From: Caldilineaceae bacterium bin34
Lineage (GTDB): Bacteria > Chloroflexota > Anaerolineae > Caldilineales > Caldilineaceae
DNA length: 64,000 nucleotides
Reading direction: 5' to 3'
Assembly (NCBI GenBank): GCA_002238555.1
Contig: MPMO01000001.1
Location: 111,789 to 175,788, forward strand
The notes below the pieces were generated by a model. It was not told where the DNA came from and did no database searches. It was given only the letters and a program-made list of their open reading frames with translations. Shown piece after piece: positions 53,324-64,000 of the stretch; position 1 is the stretch's first letter, and every line of letters starts with the position of its first letter. Made by a program: the position numbers and the translations under genes.

Positions 53324-55150
53324 TCATGCCGACGCCGCCACCGACCGACTGTTGTGGAAGGGATCGAGGGCCCGCCCCTTTTCCTCGCGGAACTGGCTCG
53401 TATACAGATGATGATAGTAGCCCCCGGCAGCCAGCAACTCGCTGTGCGTGCCCATCTCCTGGATCCCGCCGCCGCGCACCACCAGAATCCGATCCGCCTG
53501 GCGCACCGTCGACAGGCGGTGTGCGATCACCAGACTGGTGCGATCGCGCAGGACTTCGTGCATGCCTTGTTGGATTAACGCCTCGGTAAGGGTGTCAACC
53601 GAGCTTGTTGCTTCATCCATGATGAAGATGTCCGGCTGCGCCAGGATGGCCCGGGCAATACTTACCAGCTGCCGTTGGCCAACACTGAGCTTGACCCCTT
53701 CCTCGCCCACAATGCTCCCATAGCCGTCCGGGAGGTTGGCAATGAAGGTGTGGGAACCGGCCAGGCGCGAAGCGGCGAGGACCTCCTCGTCGGATGCATC
53801 CAGGCGGCCGTAGCGTATGTTCTCCTGAATCGTGCCTGAGAACAAGTGCGGTACCTGAAGCACCATCCCGACACGGGACTGGACCGAGCGCTGTGTCAGC
53901 GTGTCCACATCCCGGCCTCCAATCGAAATCCGGCCGCCCTGCGGCTCGTAGAATCGGCAGATCAGGTTGACCAGCGTTGATTTGCCGGCCCCGGTCGGTC
54001 CCACGAGCGCGACCGTTTCGCCGTTTCCGATGGTCAGGCACAGGTCGCTGAACACCGGTACGTCGCTGTCGTAGGCGAAGTCCACGTGGTGGAACTCAAT
54101 GTCCCCGCGCATGGAGGCCGCGTCGACTGCGTCCGACGCGTCGACAATTTCCGGCTTGGCTCCGAGCAGACTGAAGACCCGTTCGCCGCAGGCCATGGCC
54201 TGCTGCATTTCAGCGAACACCCTTGACATCTCCTCGATCGGCATCAGCATGAACGCGATATAGGACACGAAGGCTTGAATCCCTCCGATGGTGATATCGC
54301 CGAGCTGAAACTGCCATCCTCCATACCCGATGATGGTACCAACGGCCAAGGCTGCCGCAAGCTGGACGGCAGGCAGGAACAGCGCGGACAGGAACGCGGC
54401 CCGGAAACTGGATCCGAACATCTCCAGATTGATTTCGTTGAACCGTTCCGAATTCTGTCGTTCGCGCGCCAGGGACTTGACTACCCTGACTCCTGTCAGC
54501 ATCTCGTTGTACTCGCCGGTCAGGCGGCTGTTGGTACTTCGGACATGCCGGTACGCCCGTATGATGCGCGTCTGAAACCGCAGCGCGACGAAGAACAGAA
54601 TTGGAATGACCGCAGCCATGATCAGGCCCAGCTTCCAGCTGATGGCCACCATGAAGCCCAGGGAGACAACAATGCTGGACAGGCCCCAGAACAGATCCAT
54701 GAATCCCCAGGAGATCATTTCGCCGATGCGCTTGGCATCGGACGTCAGACGAGCCATGAGCCATCCCACGGGGGTCCTGTCGAAGTAGGACAGCGACAAC
54801 TGTTGCAGTCTGTCGAACATGTCGCGACACAGGTCGTACCGGATCAACTCCCCGAGGTATCCTGCGCCCAGGATGAACCCCACAACCGGGATGCTGAACG
54901 CCGCAAACACCGCTCCGTAGTGGACGACCAACTCCACGACATGCGGCCAATCTCCTGCCACCAGCCCTTCGTCCACAATCCGTTTGGTGAGGAAGGTGAG
55001 ATAGGCCTCCTGCACCGCAATCGCCAGGGTGGACACCAGGTAGACCGCCACCCAACGCTTATGGCGGAGTTGGAGCCGCAGCAGCCGGACCAGCGTCCGG
55101 CCGTCGAACGCGGTTTCGAATTCCTCTTCCTCGAAGTACTGTTCGGTCAT
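53324..55150 (-). CDS. ABC exporter half-transporter (permease-ATPase), catalytic subunit
   Basis: A 608-residue type I exporter half: six membrane helices (residues about 30-310) and an ATPase domain (about 345-590). Walker A is GPTGAGKST and Walker B is IFIMDEATSSVD with the catalytic Glu intact. The signature motif is LSVGQRQL, a departure from LSGGQ. Together with its partner, whose Walker B Glu is Asp but whose signature is normal, this gives one competent and one degenerate ATP site, the TM287/288-type heterodimer pattern. ATG overlaps the partner's stop by 4 nt. Substrate unknown. Confidence 0.93.
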   Translation of the reverse strand: MTEQYFEEEEFETAFDGRTLVRLLRLQLRHKRWVAVYLVSTLAIAVQEAYLTFLTKRIVDEGLVAGDWPHVVELVVHYGAVFAAFSIPVVGFILGAGYLGELIRYDLCRDMFDRLQQLSLSYFDRTPVGWLMARLTSDAKRIGEMISWGFMDLFWGLSSIVVSLGFMVAISWKLGLIMAAVIPILFFVALRFQTRIIRAYRHVRSTNSRLTGEYNEMLTGVRVVKSLARERQNSERFNEINLEMFGSSFRAAFLSALFLPAVQLAAALAVGTIIGYGGWQFQLGDITIGGIQAFVSYIAFMLMPIEEMSRVFAEMQQAMACGERVFSLLGAKPEIVDASDAVDAASMRGDIEFHHVDFAYDSDVPVFSDLCLTIGNGETVALVGPTGAGKSTLVNLICRFYEPQGGRISIGGRDVDTLTQRSVQSRVGMVLQVPHLFSGTIQENIRYGRLDASDEEVLAASRLAGSHTFIANLPDGYGSIVGEEGVKLSVGQRQLVSIARAILAQPDIFIMDEATSSVDTLTEALIQQGMHEVLRDRTSLVIAHRLSTVRQADRILVVRGGGIQEMGTHSELLAAGGYYHHLYTSQFREEKGRALDPFHNSRSVAASA

Positions 55151-57117
55151 GTCGTTCGACCATTGATACCGCCGGCACCGGGCACACTGGCCCCGTTTAT
55201 CCCGACATGCGGAAGCGGATCGGCAGCCACTGTCGCCTTCCGCAACTCGTCCTGCAGCTCGCTTTCAATATCGGACTGGATGCGGAACACATCCCGGTAC
55301 AGGCCATCCCGGTCCTTGAGATCGTGATGGCGTCCGTGTTGGACAATGCAGCCCTTGTCCAGAACCAGGATCTGATCCGCATGCATGATCGACTGGATAC
55401 GATGGCCGATGATGAAGGTTGTCCGATCCTTCATCAACGCCTGCAGGGCTGCCCTGATGTGCCCTTCCGTCGAAACGTCCACCGACGAAAGGGCATCGTC
55501 CAGGATCAGGATGCGCGGATTCTTGAGCAGCGTGCGGGCGATCGTCACACGCTGCTTCTGGCCACCCGACAAGGTGACGCCCTTCTCCCCCACGATGGTT
55601 TCGTACCCGTCCGGAAACTCCTGGACCACATCGTGGATATGCGCAACCCGCGCCGCGGCGTAAAGGGTTTCATCATCGATTTCACCCTGAACCCCCATGA
55701 GCATGTTGCGGCGAATGGTGGTGGAGAAAAGAAAGGGATCCTGTTGGACGATGCCGATGTGCCTCCGCAGCCAACCGCGCGGCAGCGTTTTCAGGTCGTG
55801 TCCGTCGATCGTGATGCGGCCCTGCGTGAATTCATAGAACCGCGGGATCAGGGACACGAGCGTGGACTTGCCGGAGCCGGTGGGTCCCAGCAGGGCCACG
55901 ACCTGACCAGGCCGGGCCACCAACGATACGTCTTCGAGCACCGCAGGGGATTGAGCACCTCCGGCGGGCCCCGAGTCGTCGACCGTGGCTGTTGCCTGGT
56001 AGGCAAACCCTACGTGCTCGAAACCCACCTCGCCCTCCATGCGCTGCGGCGGGCGGCTGGTTCGTTCACCAGCCGACTCGCGGTCCTGACGCACCACGGC
56101 CATGATGCGGGTATAGGACACCCAACCGGTGGATACCCTGGTAATCACCTGCCCCAGGTTGCGCACAGGCCACATGAACTGGCCCAGCATGGCAACGATC
56201 GCAAGATAGGAACCAAGCGTCAACTCTCCGGCCAGCACTGCGCGCGCACCCAGGTACACCGACAACACCATCTGGGCGGCCACCAGCAGGTCGGTCCCGG
56301 ACCAGAACACCGCATGCAGGTTGGTGAGCTTCAGACCTTGGTCCTTGAGCCCGCGATTGTCCCGTTCGGTCATGCGGATTTCGTAGGCCTGACGCACAAA
56401 GGCGCGCACGACCCGGATGCCACTGAGGTTTTCCTGCAGGCGGGTCGAGAGACGGGCCTCCTGTTGCTGCGCCAGGTCGTACCTGCTCCTGATCAAGGGA
56501 AAAAACCGGAACGAAGCCGCCAAGATGAACGGGACGGTGACAGTGGACCACAGGGCCAGGCGAACATCCAGCAGGATCATTCCGGTCATGAACACGACAA
56601 TCAGCAGGCCGGAACGCCCGATGCCCAACAAGGTGTTGGCAAACAGCTTGCGTACGGCTTCCACATCGGATGTGGCCCGTTGGAGCAGATCCCCCGTCGC
56701 GTTGTTGTCGTGGAACAGGAATGGAAGGGCCTGCATGTGGTCATAGAGATAGCTGCGAATGCGGAAACAGGCACCTTCGGCAGCCTGCGCCGCCAAGCGA
56801 CCTGCGCCAAAGCTACATGCACCGGTCACCACCCCCAACAACACAAATCCCGCTGCATAGGCAGGAAGCGGCCAGTCACCATTGCCCATCAGGCCATGGT
56901 CCACGAAGTCCCGCAGCAGAAATTGGCTGCCGGCCCGTGCCAGGGCTGCCAAGCCCAAACTCAGGATCGCGATCCCGTACGCGGGTCGATAGCCCGTGAT
57001 CAAGCGCCACAAGGCTGCGACGCGATGGGAGTGCGCCGTCTGCTTGAGGTCGAAGTCGTTGGCGCGCAGCAACCTTTGGGCTCCGGCTGCGCCAACTCCG
57101 ACTGAAGTAACCGACAT
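55147..57117 (-). CDS. ABC exporter half-transporter (permease-ATPase), degenerate-site subunit
   Basis: A 656-residue exporter half with six membrane helices (residues about 55-350) and an ATPase domain: Walker A GPTGSGKST, signature LSGGQKQRV, and Walker B ILILDDALSSVD, where the catalytic Glu is Asp. An inserted Gly/Ala-rich stretch (TATVDDSGPAGGAQSPAV) precedes the ATPase core. It is the first gene of the two-gene operon; MSVTSV at 57117 is preceded by GGCAGGA. The longer frame to 57201 is unlikely. Confidence 0.92.
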   Translation of the reverse strand: MSVTSVGVGAAGAQRLLRANDFDLKQTAHSHRVAALWRLITGYRPAYGIAILSLGLAALARAGSQFLLRDFVDHGLMGNGDWPLPAYAAGFVLLGVVTGACSFGAGRLAAQAAEGACFRIRSYLYDHMQALPFLFHDNNATGDLLQRATSDVEAVRKLFANTLLGIGRSGLLIVVFMTGMILLDVRLALWSTVTVPFILAASFRFFPLIRSRYDLAQQQEARLSTRLQENLSGIRVVRAFVRQAYEIRMTERDNRGLKDQGLKLTNLHAVFWSGTDLLVAAQMVLSVYLGARAVLAGELTLGSYLAIVAMLGQFMWPVRNLGQVITRVSTGWVSYTRIMAVVRQDRESAGERTSRPPQRMEGEVGFEHVGFAYQATATVDDSGPAGGAQSPAVLEDVSLVARPGQVVALLGPTGSGKSTLVSLIPRFYEFTQGRITIDGHDLKTLPRGWLRRHIGIVQQDPFLFSTTIRRNMLMGVQGEIDDETLYAAARVAHIHDVVQEFPDGYETIVGEKGVTLSGGQKQRVTIARTLLKNPRILILDDALSSVDVSTEGHIRAALQALMKDRTTFIIGHRIQSIMHADQILVLDKGCIVQHGRHHDLKDRDGLYRDVFRIQSDIESELQDELRKATVAADPLPHVGINGASVPGAGGINGRTT

Positions 57118-57225
57118 CGTCAATCCTGCCAACCAGGCTCCCGAACTGGCGGGGCACGGGCATCCCGCCGCACAACAGAGCGGGAGGTATACCAAAGCCA
57201 CCCTCCAAACGCAATAATTCCGTGC

Positions 57226-57257
57226 AAAAAACAGGCCCGCCGATGGTGGCGGGCCTG
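57226..57257 (-). terminator. intrinsic terminator of the xylA/glucuronidase gene cluster
   Basis: On the minus strand CAGGCCCGCC pairs perfectly with GGCGGGCCTG around a 6-nt loop and is followed by TTTTTT (plus-strand A run at 57226-57231). It lies about 108 bp after the xylA stop and just before the ABC operon. Confidence 0.9.
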
Positions 57258-57364
57258 GTCCAAGCCTGTGGATTTGCCACGCGGGGGCGCGGCGGCGGAC
57301 GCATCCACGGAGGACAGTGATCCTTAGGGCTTACCTGGCATTACCGTCCCGACTGCGACATCGT

Positions 57365-58537
57365 TCAACGGACGCCGAGCAGCAGATCAATCAACAACTG
57401 GTCCAGCCGTTCGTACGGCTTGCCGCGGGCCCCCAATGCATCCCGGTCGAAGGGATGTTGGCGGAGTTCGTTGTTGCGGCCGGGATCGTATCCACCCTCA
57501 AGCCACATGGACATGGATCCGTCGTCCGCGGTGCACTCCGCAATCAATTCCTGAATCTCGCTGTCCGCCGCGAACTGGCGGCTTTTGTCCTTCAGGATCA
57601 GGTAGGTGCGCATGCAGCCCCGGGCGAACTCCTTGACATCATCAAGGTCGCTGGATCGATAGGCGTGGGCGTCGAAGTGGCGAGGATTGTCGTACCCGAC
57701 GGACTCAAGGAAATGGACCACATTGAACGCCTGCTTGATGCTGTGGGAGCCAAACCTGAAGTCCTGGTCGTACCGGTCCATGTTCTGATCGTTCAGATCG
57801 ATGTGGAACAGCTTGTCGGCATCCCAAGCCTGTGCAATGGCATGCATGAAATTGAGCCCCGCCATGTGTTCATGGGCCATTTCCGGGTTGACTCCGACCA
57901 TTTCCGGATGGTCCAGGGTTGCGATGAACCCCAGCATCGATCCCACCGTGGGCAGATAGATGTCGCCGCGCGGCTCGTTCGGCTTGGGTTCCAGCGCAAA
58001 GCGCAGGTTGTATCCCTGGTCGATCACGTAGTCGCACAGATAATTGATGGCATAGCGGAAGTGCCGACCCGAATCAACCGCGCACTTGCCCACATCGGTT
58101 TCCGTCCCTTCACGGCCACCCCAGAAAACGTAGGTCTCCGCTCCCAGTTCGACACCCAGGTCGATGGCGGCCATGGTCTTCTGCAGGGCGTAGGCGCGTA
58201 CTTCGGGATCGCTGCTGGTAAAGGCGCCATCCCGAAACACCGGATGCGTGAACAGATTGGTGGTGGCCATGGGCACCACAATCCCGGTATCGTCCATGGC
58301 CTTGCGGAAGTCCCGCACGATGCGATCCCGTTCGGCAGTCGTGGCATCGATGGGCACCAGGTCGTTGTCATGGAAGTTGACGCCCCAGGCACCAACCTCG
58401 GCCAGCATATGAACGATTTCGACCGGGGTTACCACGCCGCGGACCGGATCTCCGAACGGATCGCGGCCGATGTTGCCCACGGTCCACAATCCAAACGTGA
58501 ACTTGTCCTCCGCCCGGGGAATGTACTGGTTGCTCAT
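57365..58537 (-). CDS. xylA: xylose isomerase
   Basis: A 390-residue class I (actinobacterial-length) xylose isomerase. Catalytic His is in [11 protein letters not shown] near residue 54, [10 protein letters not shown] near 89 follows the family pattern, and [13 protein letters not shown] near 180 supplies the metal Glu and catalytic Lys. [15 protein letters not shown] near 211 carries Glu and His ligands, and HIDLNDQ near 243 two Asp ligands. It converts xylose (or glucose) to the ketose. GGAGG precedes the ATG at 58537. It belongs to a minus-strand cluster with a dehydrogenase, a TIM-barrel isomerase and a beta-glucuronidase. Confidence 0.95.
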   Translation of the reverse strand: MSNQYIPRAEDKFTFGLWTVGNIGRDPFGDPVRGVVTPVEIVHMLAEVGAWGVNFHDNDLVPIDATTAERDRIVRDFRKAMDDTGIVVPMATTNLFTHPVFRDGAFTSSDPEVRAYALQKTMAAIDLGVELGAETYVFWGGREGTETDVGKCAVDSGRHFRYAINYLCDYVIDQGYNLRFALEPKPNEPRGDIYLPTVGSMLGFIATLDHPEMVGVNPEMAHEHMAGLNFMHAIAQAWDADKLFHIDLNDQNMDRYDQDFRFGSHSIKQAFNVVHFLESVGYDNPRHFDAHAYRSSDLDDVKEFARGCMRTYLILKDKSRQFAADSEIQELIAECTADDGSMSMWLEGGYDPGRNNELRQHPFDRDALGARGKPYERLDQLLIDLLLGVR

Positions 58538-58638
58538 GTTTCCGTTGTCCGCCTCCTTCAACAAGCCGGCCAGGCTTCGGCCTGGCCGTCCTCACAGTGC
58601 AACTAATCCGCGACCGTTGCCGGCCGCCGCAGGGCAGC

Positions 58639-59829
58639 CTAGTAGACGCAGTCCACCTGCCGCCGGATCTCGGCCGACTTCAGAATGGCGTCGCAGATGA
58701 CCGCATTCCGGTAGCCGTCCTCGAAGTCGGCGCCGATCGGCGCCACGTCCCGGTCGTTCACGATGCAGTCCAGCAGATGGGTGATTTCGTGCACGAACGT
58801 GTGTTCCCAGCCGATGATGTGTCCTTGCGGCCACCAGTTCTCCCACCAGGGATGAGTGGGCTCGGACACGAGAACGTTGGTGAATCCGCTGGTATTCGGA
58901 TCCCCGTCGTTCCAAAAAATCTGCAGTTCGTTGAGGCGCTCCAAGTCGAAGACCACCGAACCCTTTTCGGCATTGATCTCAATGCGCTGGCCGTTTTTGC
59001 GGCCCCCGGCGAACCTCGTGGCTTCCACGGTGCCCAAGGCACCGTTCTCGAACTCCAGCAGCGCGGCGAAGGCATCGTCCACATCCACCTTGCCCATGGT
59101 GCCGTCGTCCCACGGCCGCTCCTCAATGAAGGTTCGGGTCATGCCGGACACACTCTTGACATCGCCGACCAGGTAGCGACCCAGGTCGATGATGTGGGCA
59201 CCCAGGTCCCCCAGGGCTCCGCTGCCGGCTACGTCCTTTTGCAAGCGCCAGATCATAGGCAGGTTGTAGTGGGGCATGATCCACTCCTGCAGGTAGACCG
59301 CGCGAAAGTGGTAGACCTGTCCCAGCAGCCCCTGATCAATGAGTAGCCGTATCTGCCGGATGGCGGGCACGAAACGGTAGTTGTACGCCACCAAACCCTT
59401 GACGCCAGCCTTGTTGACGGCATCCAGCATGGTCTTGGCTTCCTCTCCAGTGCGGGCCAGGGGCTTTTCGCAGATGATGTGCTTGCCGGCCTCCGCGGCA
59501 GCGATGGACGGGGCGGCATGCACGTTGTTCGGCCCACCGTTGTCCAACACCTGAACGTTGTCGTTGCCAAGCATTTCCTCCCACGAACTGTAGGTATTGC
59601 GGTAGCCGAACCGCCGGGCGGCCTCGGCGGTCGCCTCCTGGTCGCGTCCGCAAATGGCCTCCAACACCGGAATGGCCGGCGGCGGATACATCATGTGCGG
59701 AATCTTGAGCATGGCATTGGAGTGGGCCTTGCCCATGAAGGCGTAGCCCAGCATGCCGAATCCAATCTCGGGTGCTTCGCCGGTGGCTCGCGCACCGGCC
59801 ATGGCGGTGAAGCCGCTTCCGTCACTCAT
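58639..59829 (-). CDS. Gfo/Idh/MocA-family oxidoreductase
   Basis: A 396-residue dehydrogenase with the nucleotide-binding turn FGMLGYAFMGKAHSNA near residue 25 (GxxGxAxxG pattern) and the catalytic Lys region IICEKPLAR near 118. AGSGALGDLGAHIIDLGRYL near 205 holds the Asp/His active-site pair of the sugar dehydrogenase branch. It is longer than the paralogue at 4953 and belongs to the inositol/sugar dehydrogenase type. It lies 101 bp upstream of xylA on the same strand and about 60 bp after the isomerase gene. Confidence 0.92.
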   Translation of the reverse strand: MSDGSGFTAMAGARATGEAPEIGFGMLGYAFMGKAHSNAMLKIPHMMYPPPAIPVLEAICGRDQEATAEAARRFGYRNTYSSWEEMLGNDNVQVLDNGGPNNVHAAPSIAAAEAGKHIICEKPLARTGEEAKTMLDAVNKAGVKGLVAYNYRFVPAIRQIRLLIDQGLLGQVYHFRAVYLQEWIMPHYNLPMIWRLQKDVAGSGALGDLGAHIIDLGRYLVGDVKSVSGMTRTFIEERPWDDGTMGKVDVDDAFAALLEFENGALGTVEATRFAGGRKNGQRIEINAEKGSVVFDLERLNELQIFWNDGDPNTSGFTNVLVSEPTHPWWENWWPQGHIIGWEHTFVHEITHLLDCIVNDRDVAPIGADFEDGYRNAVICDAILKSAEIRRQVDCVY

Positions 59830-59889
59830 GGCTATGGGGTTCCTTGGAATGGTTGGTAAGGATGGACAAATCCGCCGCGGGTCTGCGCG

Positions 59890-60885
<996 letters not shown>

Positions 60886-61133
60886 GGATTCCTCCCGTTG
60901 GAACAGCAAGGTGGGTTTGGATTTACGGGCGCGGAGTACGCGGCAGTTGCGGCTCCGATTATACCGCCCGGCCCAGCCCTTGGGCACTTGCAGCCGAAGG
61001 GTTTTCGCAACCGTCCTCTGAATTGCTCGGTGTGGGCGGACGGGCCGTTCCCGGGAAGGATGTCGGGAACCCGCGGACCTGCTTCCGGTCCAGCGTGTCC
61101 AAACTGCCGGTCCGCCAAGCGACCGGCAAGGCC

Positions 61134-62948
61134 CTACGCAGCAGCGTCCTCCCGCCATCGGGATCGCAGGAAGTGGGCGGCCATCTTGGGCCGGCGTTCA
61201 CGGGTAAACACACCCTTGTGGTTGAGCGACGCCGGTCGCATCACCCCCTGCCCCGTCTTGAAATCGGCGAAGTTCCAGACGTGCAAACCCGCAATCCACG
61301 GTCGCTCCGCCGCGACATCGAGCGTCATCCTCAGCACGTCAACCTGGTACTCCTCGGAGAACATCTCCGCCGGCTCGCTGTGATGGCCTGCGATCGTGTC
61401 CGCCCCGAACTCGGCAATGATGATGGGCTTTGCCAGCCGCTCGTGCAGCGAGTCCAGTTCCTCTTCCATCCCGGCCCGCGCCTGCTCGATTTGGCCGCCC
61501 AGTCGATACCAGCCCCAATACCGGTTGATCATCACGGCATCGCAGACCTCCAGCCATTCGACCGGCCCTCCCATCACGCCGGCCAGCGAAAACGGCCGGC
61601 TGCGGTCCAGTTCCCTGCCCGCGTCCACCAGGGCGGCGAAGAAATCGGTACCGGCATCCACAAAGGCCGGATTGGCGTCGGCGCCCCGAAACCGGGCCAT
61701 GAAGTCGGCGGTCATCGGTTCGTTGGCCACGCTCCACATGATGACGCTGGGGTGGTTCAGGTCGCGCCGAATCAGGTCGCGCAGCTGACCCTTGCAAACC
61801 TCAAGCCAGCCGGCGAGCCGGTCTCCGTTGTCCCCGAACATCAACCCGACCGCCGGGATTTCGTCGATGACCAGCAGACCGGCCCGGTCCGCGTACCGAA
61901 GCGCTTCCTCCGCGTAGGGGTAGTGGGACGTGCGATAGGAGTTGGCTCCCATCCACCTGAACAGTTCCCCGTCCTTCACGATCAGGGGCAGGTTCAGGGC
62001 CCGGCCGTGCACGGGGAAGTCCTCGTGCTTGCCGAAACCCTTCAGGTGAATTGGCTCGCCGTTGAGCAAAATGCGACTGTCCCGCACCTCAACGGTCCGC
62101 ACACCCGTTTCCAGTCTGTAGGCGTCGCGGGTGTTACCTTCGTCGTCCCGGAGTTCCATGGCAACCGTGTACAGGTGCGGATCGGCAGGGGACCACAGGC
62201 GGACCCCGGGCAACTCAAACCCGCATTCCGCCGTCCCGTCCTGCACGTTGCATGTTCCCTCCGCCACCGTCCCGCCGCCGGCGTCGAGCACCCGGCAAGC
62301 CAGCCGCGCGGCAGCCGCGCCGGCTACTTCGGCCCGCAGATTGATATAGCCGGTCAGGCCTTCGCCGCGATCGAATCCGGTCTCGATGCCCGCGGAGACG
62401 ATGTGCACCGCGTCCAGCATCGAAACCCACACCGGGCGGTGGATGCCCCCGTAGGGAAAGAAATCGAAGCTGGTTGGCGGGAACGACGACATCATCGACG
62501 AGAAGGGGGAATCCGACGCATTGCCCGGAGGCACGCGGTCCGGCCTGAGATCGTTGTTGACAAGCACGGCCAGCCGGTTGCCTCCGTCCCTCGCCAAATC
62601 CGAAATGTCGAGCTCGAACGGCAGATGACCACCTTCATGGGCTCCGACTTCGGTCCCGTTGAGCCACACCCGTGCGCTGTAGTTGACCGAATCGAAACGC
62701 AGCCTCAGCACCGAGTCGGGACCGGGAGCAAAGGCATCGAACTCCGTGACGTGCCAGGCGTCCCCAAGATAGTCGCGGTGCTCGGGGAACAGTTCGTTCC
62801 AGCTTCCGGGGACCGCAATCTGCCGGCCGGCCGGCAATCCGTTCCACCACGCCTCCCGTTCGCCCTTCCCTTCGGGGTCAACCTGGAACGACCAAAAACC
62901 GTCCAAGGGCAAGGAACACCGAAAACGGTTGGACTGGGGATACAACAT
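61134..62948 (-). CDS. uidA: beta-glucuronidase (glycoside hydrolase family 2)
   Basis: A 604-residue GH2 enzyme: jelly-roll sugar-binding domain (1-180), immunoglobulin-like domain (about 180-275) and TIM barrel (about 275-600). Acid/base Glu410 is in VANEPMT, nucleophile Glu513 in [22 protein letters not shown] near 302 is the conserved glucuronidase segment. The N-x-K pair that reads the uronic carboxylate is present as Asn576/Lys578 (LNHKGVF), which separates it from beta-galactosidases. No signal peptide is visible, so it acts on imported glucuronides. It is the first gene of the minus-strand cluster. Confidence 0.93.
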   Translation of the reverse strand: MLYPQSNRFRCSLPLDGFWSFQVDPEGKGEREAWWNGLPAGRQIAVPGSWNELFPEHRDYLGDAWHVTEFDAFAPGPDSVLRLRFDSVNYSARVWLNGTEVGAHEGGHLPFELDISDLARDGGNRLAVLVNNDLRPDRVPPGNASDSPFSSMMSSFPPTSFDFFPYGGIHRPVWVSMLDAVHIVSAGIETGFDRGEGLTGYINLRAEVAGAAAARLACRVLDAGGGTVAEGTCNVQDGTAECGFELPGVRLWSPADPHLYTVAMELRDDEGNTRDAYRLETGVRTVEVRDSRILLNGEPIHLKGFGKHEDFPVHGRALNLPLIVKDGELFRWMGANSYRTSHYPYAEEALRYADRAGLLVIDEIPAVGLMFGDNGDRLAGWLEVCKGQLRDLIRRDLNHPSVIMWSVANEPMTADFMARFRGADANPAFVDAGTDFFAALVDAGRELDRSRPFSLAGVMGGPVEWLEVCDAVMINRYWGWYRLGGQIEQARAGMEEELDSLHERLAKPIIIAEFGADTIAGHHSEPAEMFSEEYQVDVLRMTLDVAAERPWIAGLHVWNFADFKTGQGVMRPASLNHKGVFTRERRPKMAAHFLRSRWREDAAA

Positions 62949-63020
62949 GCCTTATTCCCTGCGGCTGCCGCCGTCCAAATTTTGGGCCAACGCTCCCGGC
63001 GGGCCGCGCCGCCGGATGGA

Positions 63021-63368
63021 TCAGGATGCTTCCGCGGTGTCCGAGGAACTCTCCCGGTACTTGCGGCCCTCGTCGATCAGCATCACCGGCACACCGGATC
63101 GGATCGGATACCGATAGCCGTTGCGGGGGTTCAGCAGGAAACGTCCCTCGTCCACCAGTTCAAGGTTGCCCTTGTCCTCCGGGCACACCAGAATTTCCAG
63201 CAGATCGGGACTTACCTCACCCCCCAACGGTGCCTCATCGTAGGGTTCGACATCCTGCTCCGGGATGTTGGCGGCCGACATGTCGGCCGGTTCCAGCAGC
63301 TTCCGGGCGTACTTCACCACCAAATAGGCAATCGCCAGGAAAAGTAGGATTTTGATGAGTCTGCGCAT
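63021..63368 (-). CDS. Trm112-like zinc-ribbon-fold protein with N-terminal membrane anchor
   Basis: A 115-residue protein with one N-terminal membrane helix (LIKILLFLAIAYLVVKYA) and a C-terminal Trm112p/UPF0434-like domain: LLEILVCPEDKGNLELVDEGRF, then YPIRSGVPVMLIDEGRKY. Only the first Cys of the family's usual Cys pair is obvious. Trm112-like proteins often partner methyltransferases, but most bacterial members are uncharacterised. It is separated from the glucuronidase gene by 72 bp, on the same strand. Confidence 0.75.
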   Translation of the reverse strand: MRRLIKILLFLAIAYLVVKYARKLLEPADMSAANIPEQDVEPYDEAPLGGEVSPDLLEILVCPEDKGNLELVDEGRFLLNPRNGYRYPIRSGVPVMLIDEGRKYRESSSDTAEAS

Positions 63369-63512
63369 GGAGTTGGTTTCCGAGAAAATCCTGCAGGTAT
63401 ACGGGTTGACTGGTCACAGGGTTTGGTCAGCCTGCAACCCAAACGGCAAAAGGCCGCCAGCGCTGGATCATATCAGAGCGGAAGCGCGCCGGCCGGTGGG
63501 CCTGCCACCGGC

Positions 63513-64000
63513 GGCACTGTTTCAATCTCGTTGATATTGGTTGCGGACCGTCACGGGCCTATTCTCCGTACCCGCGGGTGCCGTGCGTTGCTTCAGGCCA
63601 TGCCGCGGGCCATCAGGCACACGAAGTTGAGGGCACCGGCTTCGGTCTTCAGCCCCCGCGTCAGGCGGGCCCGGGGCTTGAAGCGCGCCCGGAGGGCACC
63701 CGACCAGCCCTCCAGCCGGTTGGTGGAGGCGGGCACCCTGGGGTGGTCTTGGCTGCGCACCAGCTCATGCCAGCGCTCCACGAGGTGCCACAGCAGCTTG
63801 CGCACCTCCGGGTGCAGGCGCACGCGGCCCGGCATCACCGCCTCCCAGAGGGCCAGCAGGACGGGCCCGGCCGCCGGCGGTCGCGCCCGGGCCAGGCGTC
63901 GCAGGATGGGCAGCAGGACCCGGTCCAGGTGGGTCAGGTCGTCCTTGTCGAGACCCCGGATGTGCCGCCCCACGGTGCGCTGCCTGTGCACGGCGCACTG
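63513..64000 (-). mobile_element. insertion sequence copy 2 (partial, inverted relative to copy 1)
   Basis: Begins with GGCACTGTTTCAATCTCG at 63513, the same terminal repeat as the element at 49359. It continues past the window edge with its transposase on the minus strand. About 80 bp separate the repeat from the transposase stop, the same as in copy 1. Confidence 0.85.
63593..64000 (-). CDS. DDE transposase of insertion sequence copy 2 (C-terminal part, runs off the window)
   Basis: The visible 136 residues match copy 1 after the IS630 insertion point: CAVHRQRTVGRHIRGLDKDD, then THLDRVLLPILRRLAR, and the catalytic Glu in TNRLEGWSGALRARFKPRARL, which carries a short extra segment (SGALRAR) compared with copy 1. 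The frame is open to the edge and has none of the stops seen in copy 1, so this copy may be functional. The N-terminal half lies outside the window. Confidence 0.85.
   Translation of the reverse strand, partial: QCAVHRQRTVGRHIRGLDKDDLTHLDRVLLPILRRLARARPPAAGPVLLALWEAVMPGRVRLHPEVRKLLWHLVERWHELVRSQDHPRVPASTNRLEGWSGALRARFKPRARLTRGLKTEAGALNFVCLMARGMA

Noticed and set aside
55207..57105. A 632-codon plus-strand frame opposite the second ABC exporter gene
   Set aside because: Antisense shadow of a gene with intact Walker and signature motifs.
57317..58606. A 429-codon plus-strand frame opposite xylA
   Set aside because: xylA has all metal ligands and a ribosome site; the opposite frame has no family similarity.
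61023..63347. A 774-codon open frame on the plus strand opposite the glucuronidase
   Set aside because: It is antisense to a clear GH2 gene with all catalytic residues and lacks domain similarity.

Overview
This is a GC-rich bacterial chromosome segment with dense, mostly co-directional operons and many 4-nt stop/start overlaps. Three things suggest Chloroflexota (for example a Caldilinea/Anaerolinea- or SAR202-like heterotroph): a T-box riboswitch in front of valS outside a low-GC Firmicute setting, a Rieske / fused cytochrome b / dihaem cytochrome c operon, and a gene content rich in Gfo/Idh/MocA dehydrogenases, TIM-barrel sugar isomerases, PhyH dioxygenases and an enolase-superfamily enzyme. 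That placement is an inference from gene content; there is no 16S gene or long housekeeping block to confirm it.

Layout. (1) 0-2.4 kb: tail of a larger protein, a methyltransferase, an alpha/beta hydrolase. (2) 2.6-6.8 kb: a four-gene catabolic operon (sulfatase-fold hydrolase, PhyH dioxygenase, Gfo/Idh/MocA dehydrogenase, TIM-barrel isomerase). (3) 6.9-11.4 kb: a SulP transporter fused to STAS and rhodanese-like domains, translationally coupled to glpX, and a convergent enolase-superfamily enzyme. (4) 11.6-14.7 kb: promoter, T-box leader and valS. (5) 14.9-18.6 kb: the bc complex operon; its Rieske gene is split by a frameshift in long C tracts. (6) 18.6-26.6 kb: tRNA-Gly(CCC), an SLC13/RCK transporter, a YedK/HMCES-type SRAP protein (minus), then the tight operon fmdB-hisZ-hisG-cupin epimerase-mtnP-lysK. 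(7) 26.5-40.7 kb: ABC-F ATPase, SDR, methyltransferase plus SRPBCC, CCA-adding enzyme, paired CNNM/CorC proteins, a GPH transporter, and an unusual trio: a glycosidase-like/five-SH3/M23 protein, a SpoIIE-type phosphatase and a small P-loop protein. (8) 41-48 kb: two-subunit pyruvate:ferredoxin oxidoreductase, polyprenyl synthase and type 2 IPP isomerase, acyl carrier protein. (9) 48-64 kb: an accessory region. A decayed insertion sequence, itself interrupted by an IS630-family element, abuts a tnpB element with terminal inverted repeats. Then come a heterodimeric ABC exporter, a xylose isomerase / dehydrogenase / isomerase / beta-glucuronidase cluster, a Trm112-like protein, and a second, inverted copy of the first insertion sequence running off the window.

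The genes describe a facultatively aerobic organoheterotroph: quinol-oxidising respiratory complex, ferredoxin-dependent pyruvate oxidation, isoprenoid synthesis, histidine and LysW-type lysine/arginine pathway steps, and several gene sets for breaking down sulfated or uronic-acid-containing glycans. No CRISPR array, rRNA or phage structural gene was seen.
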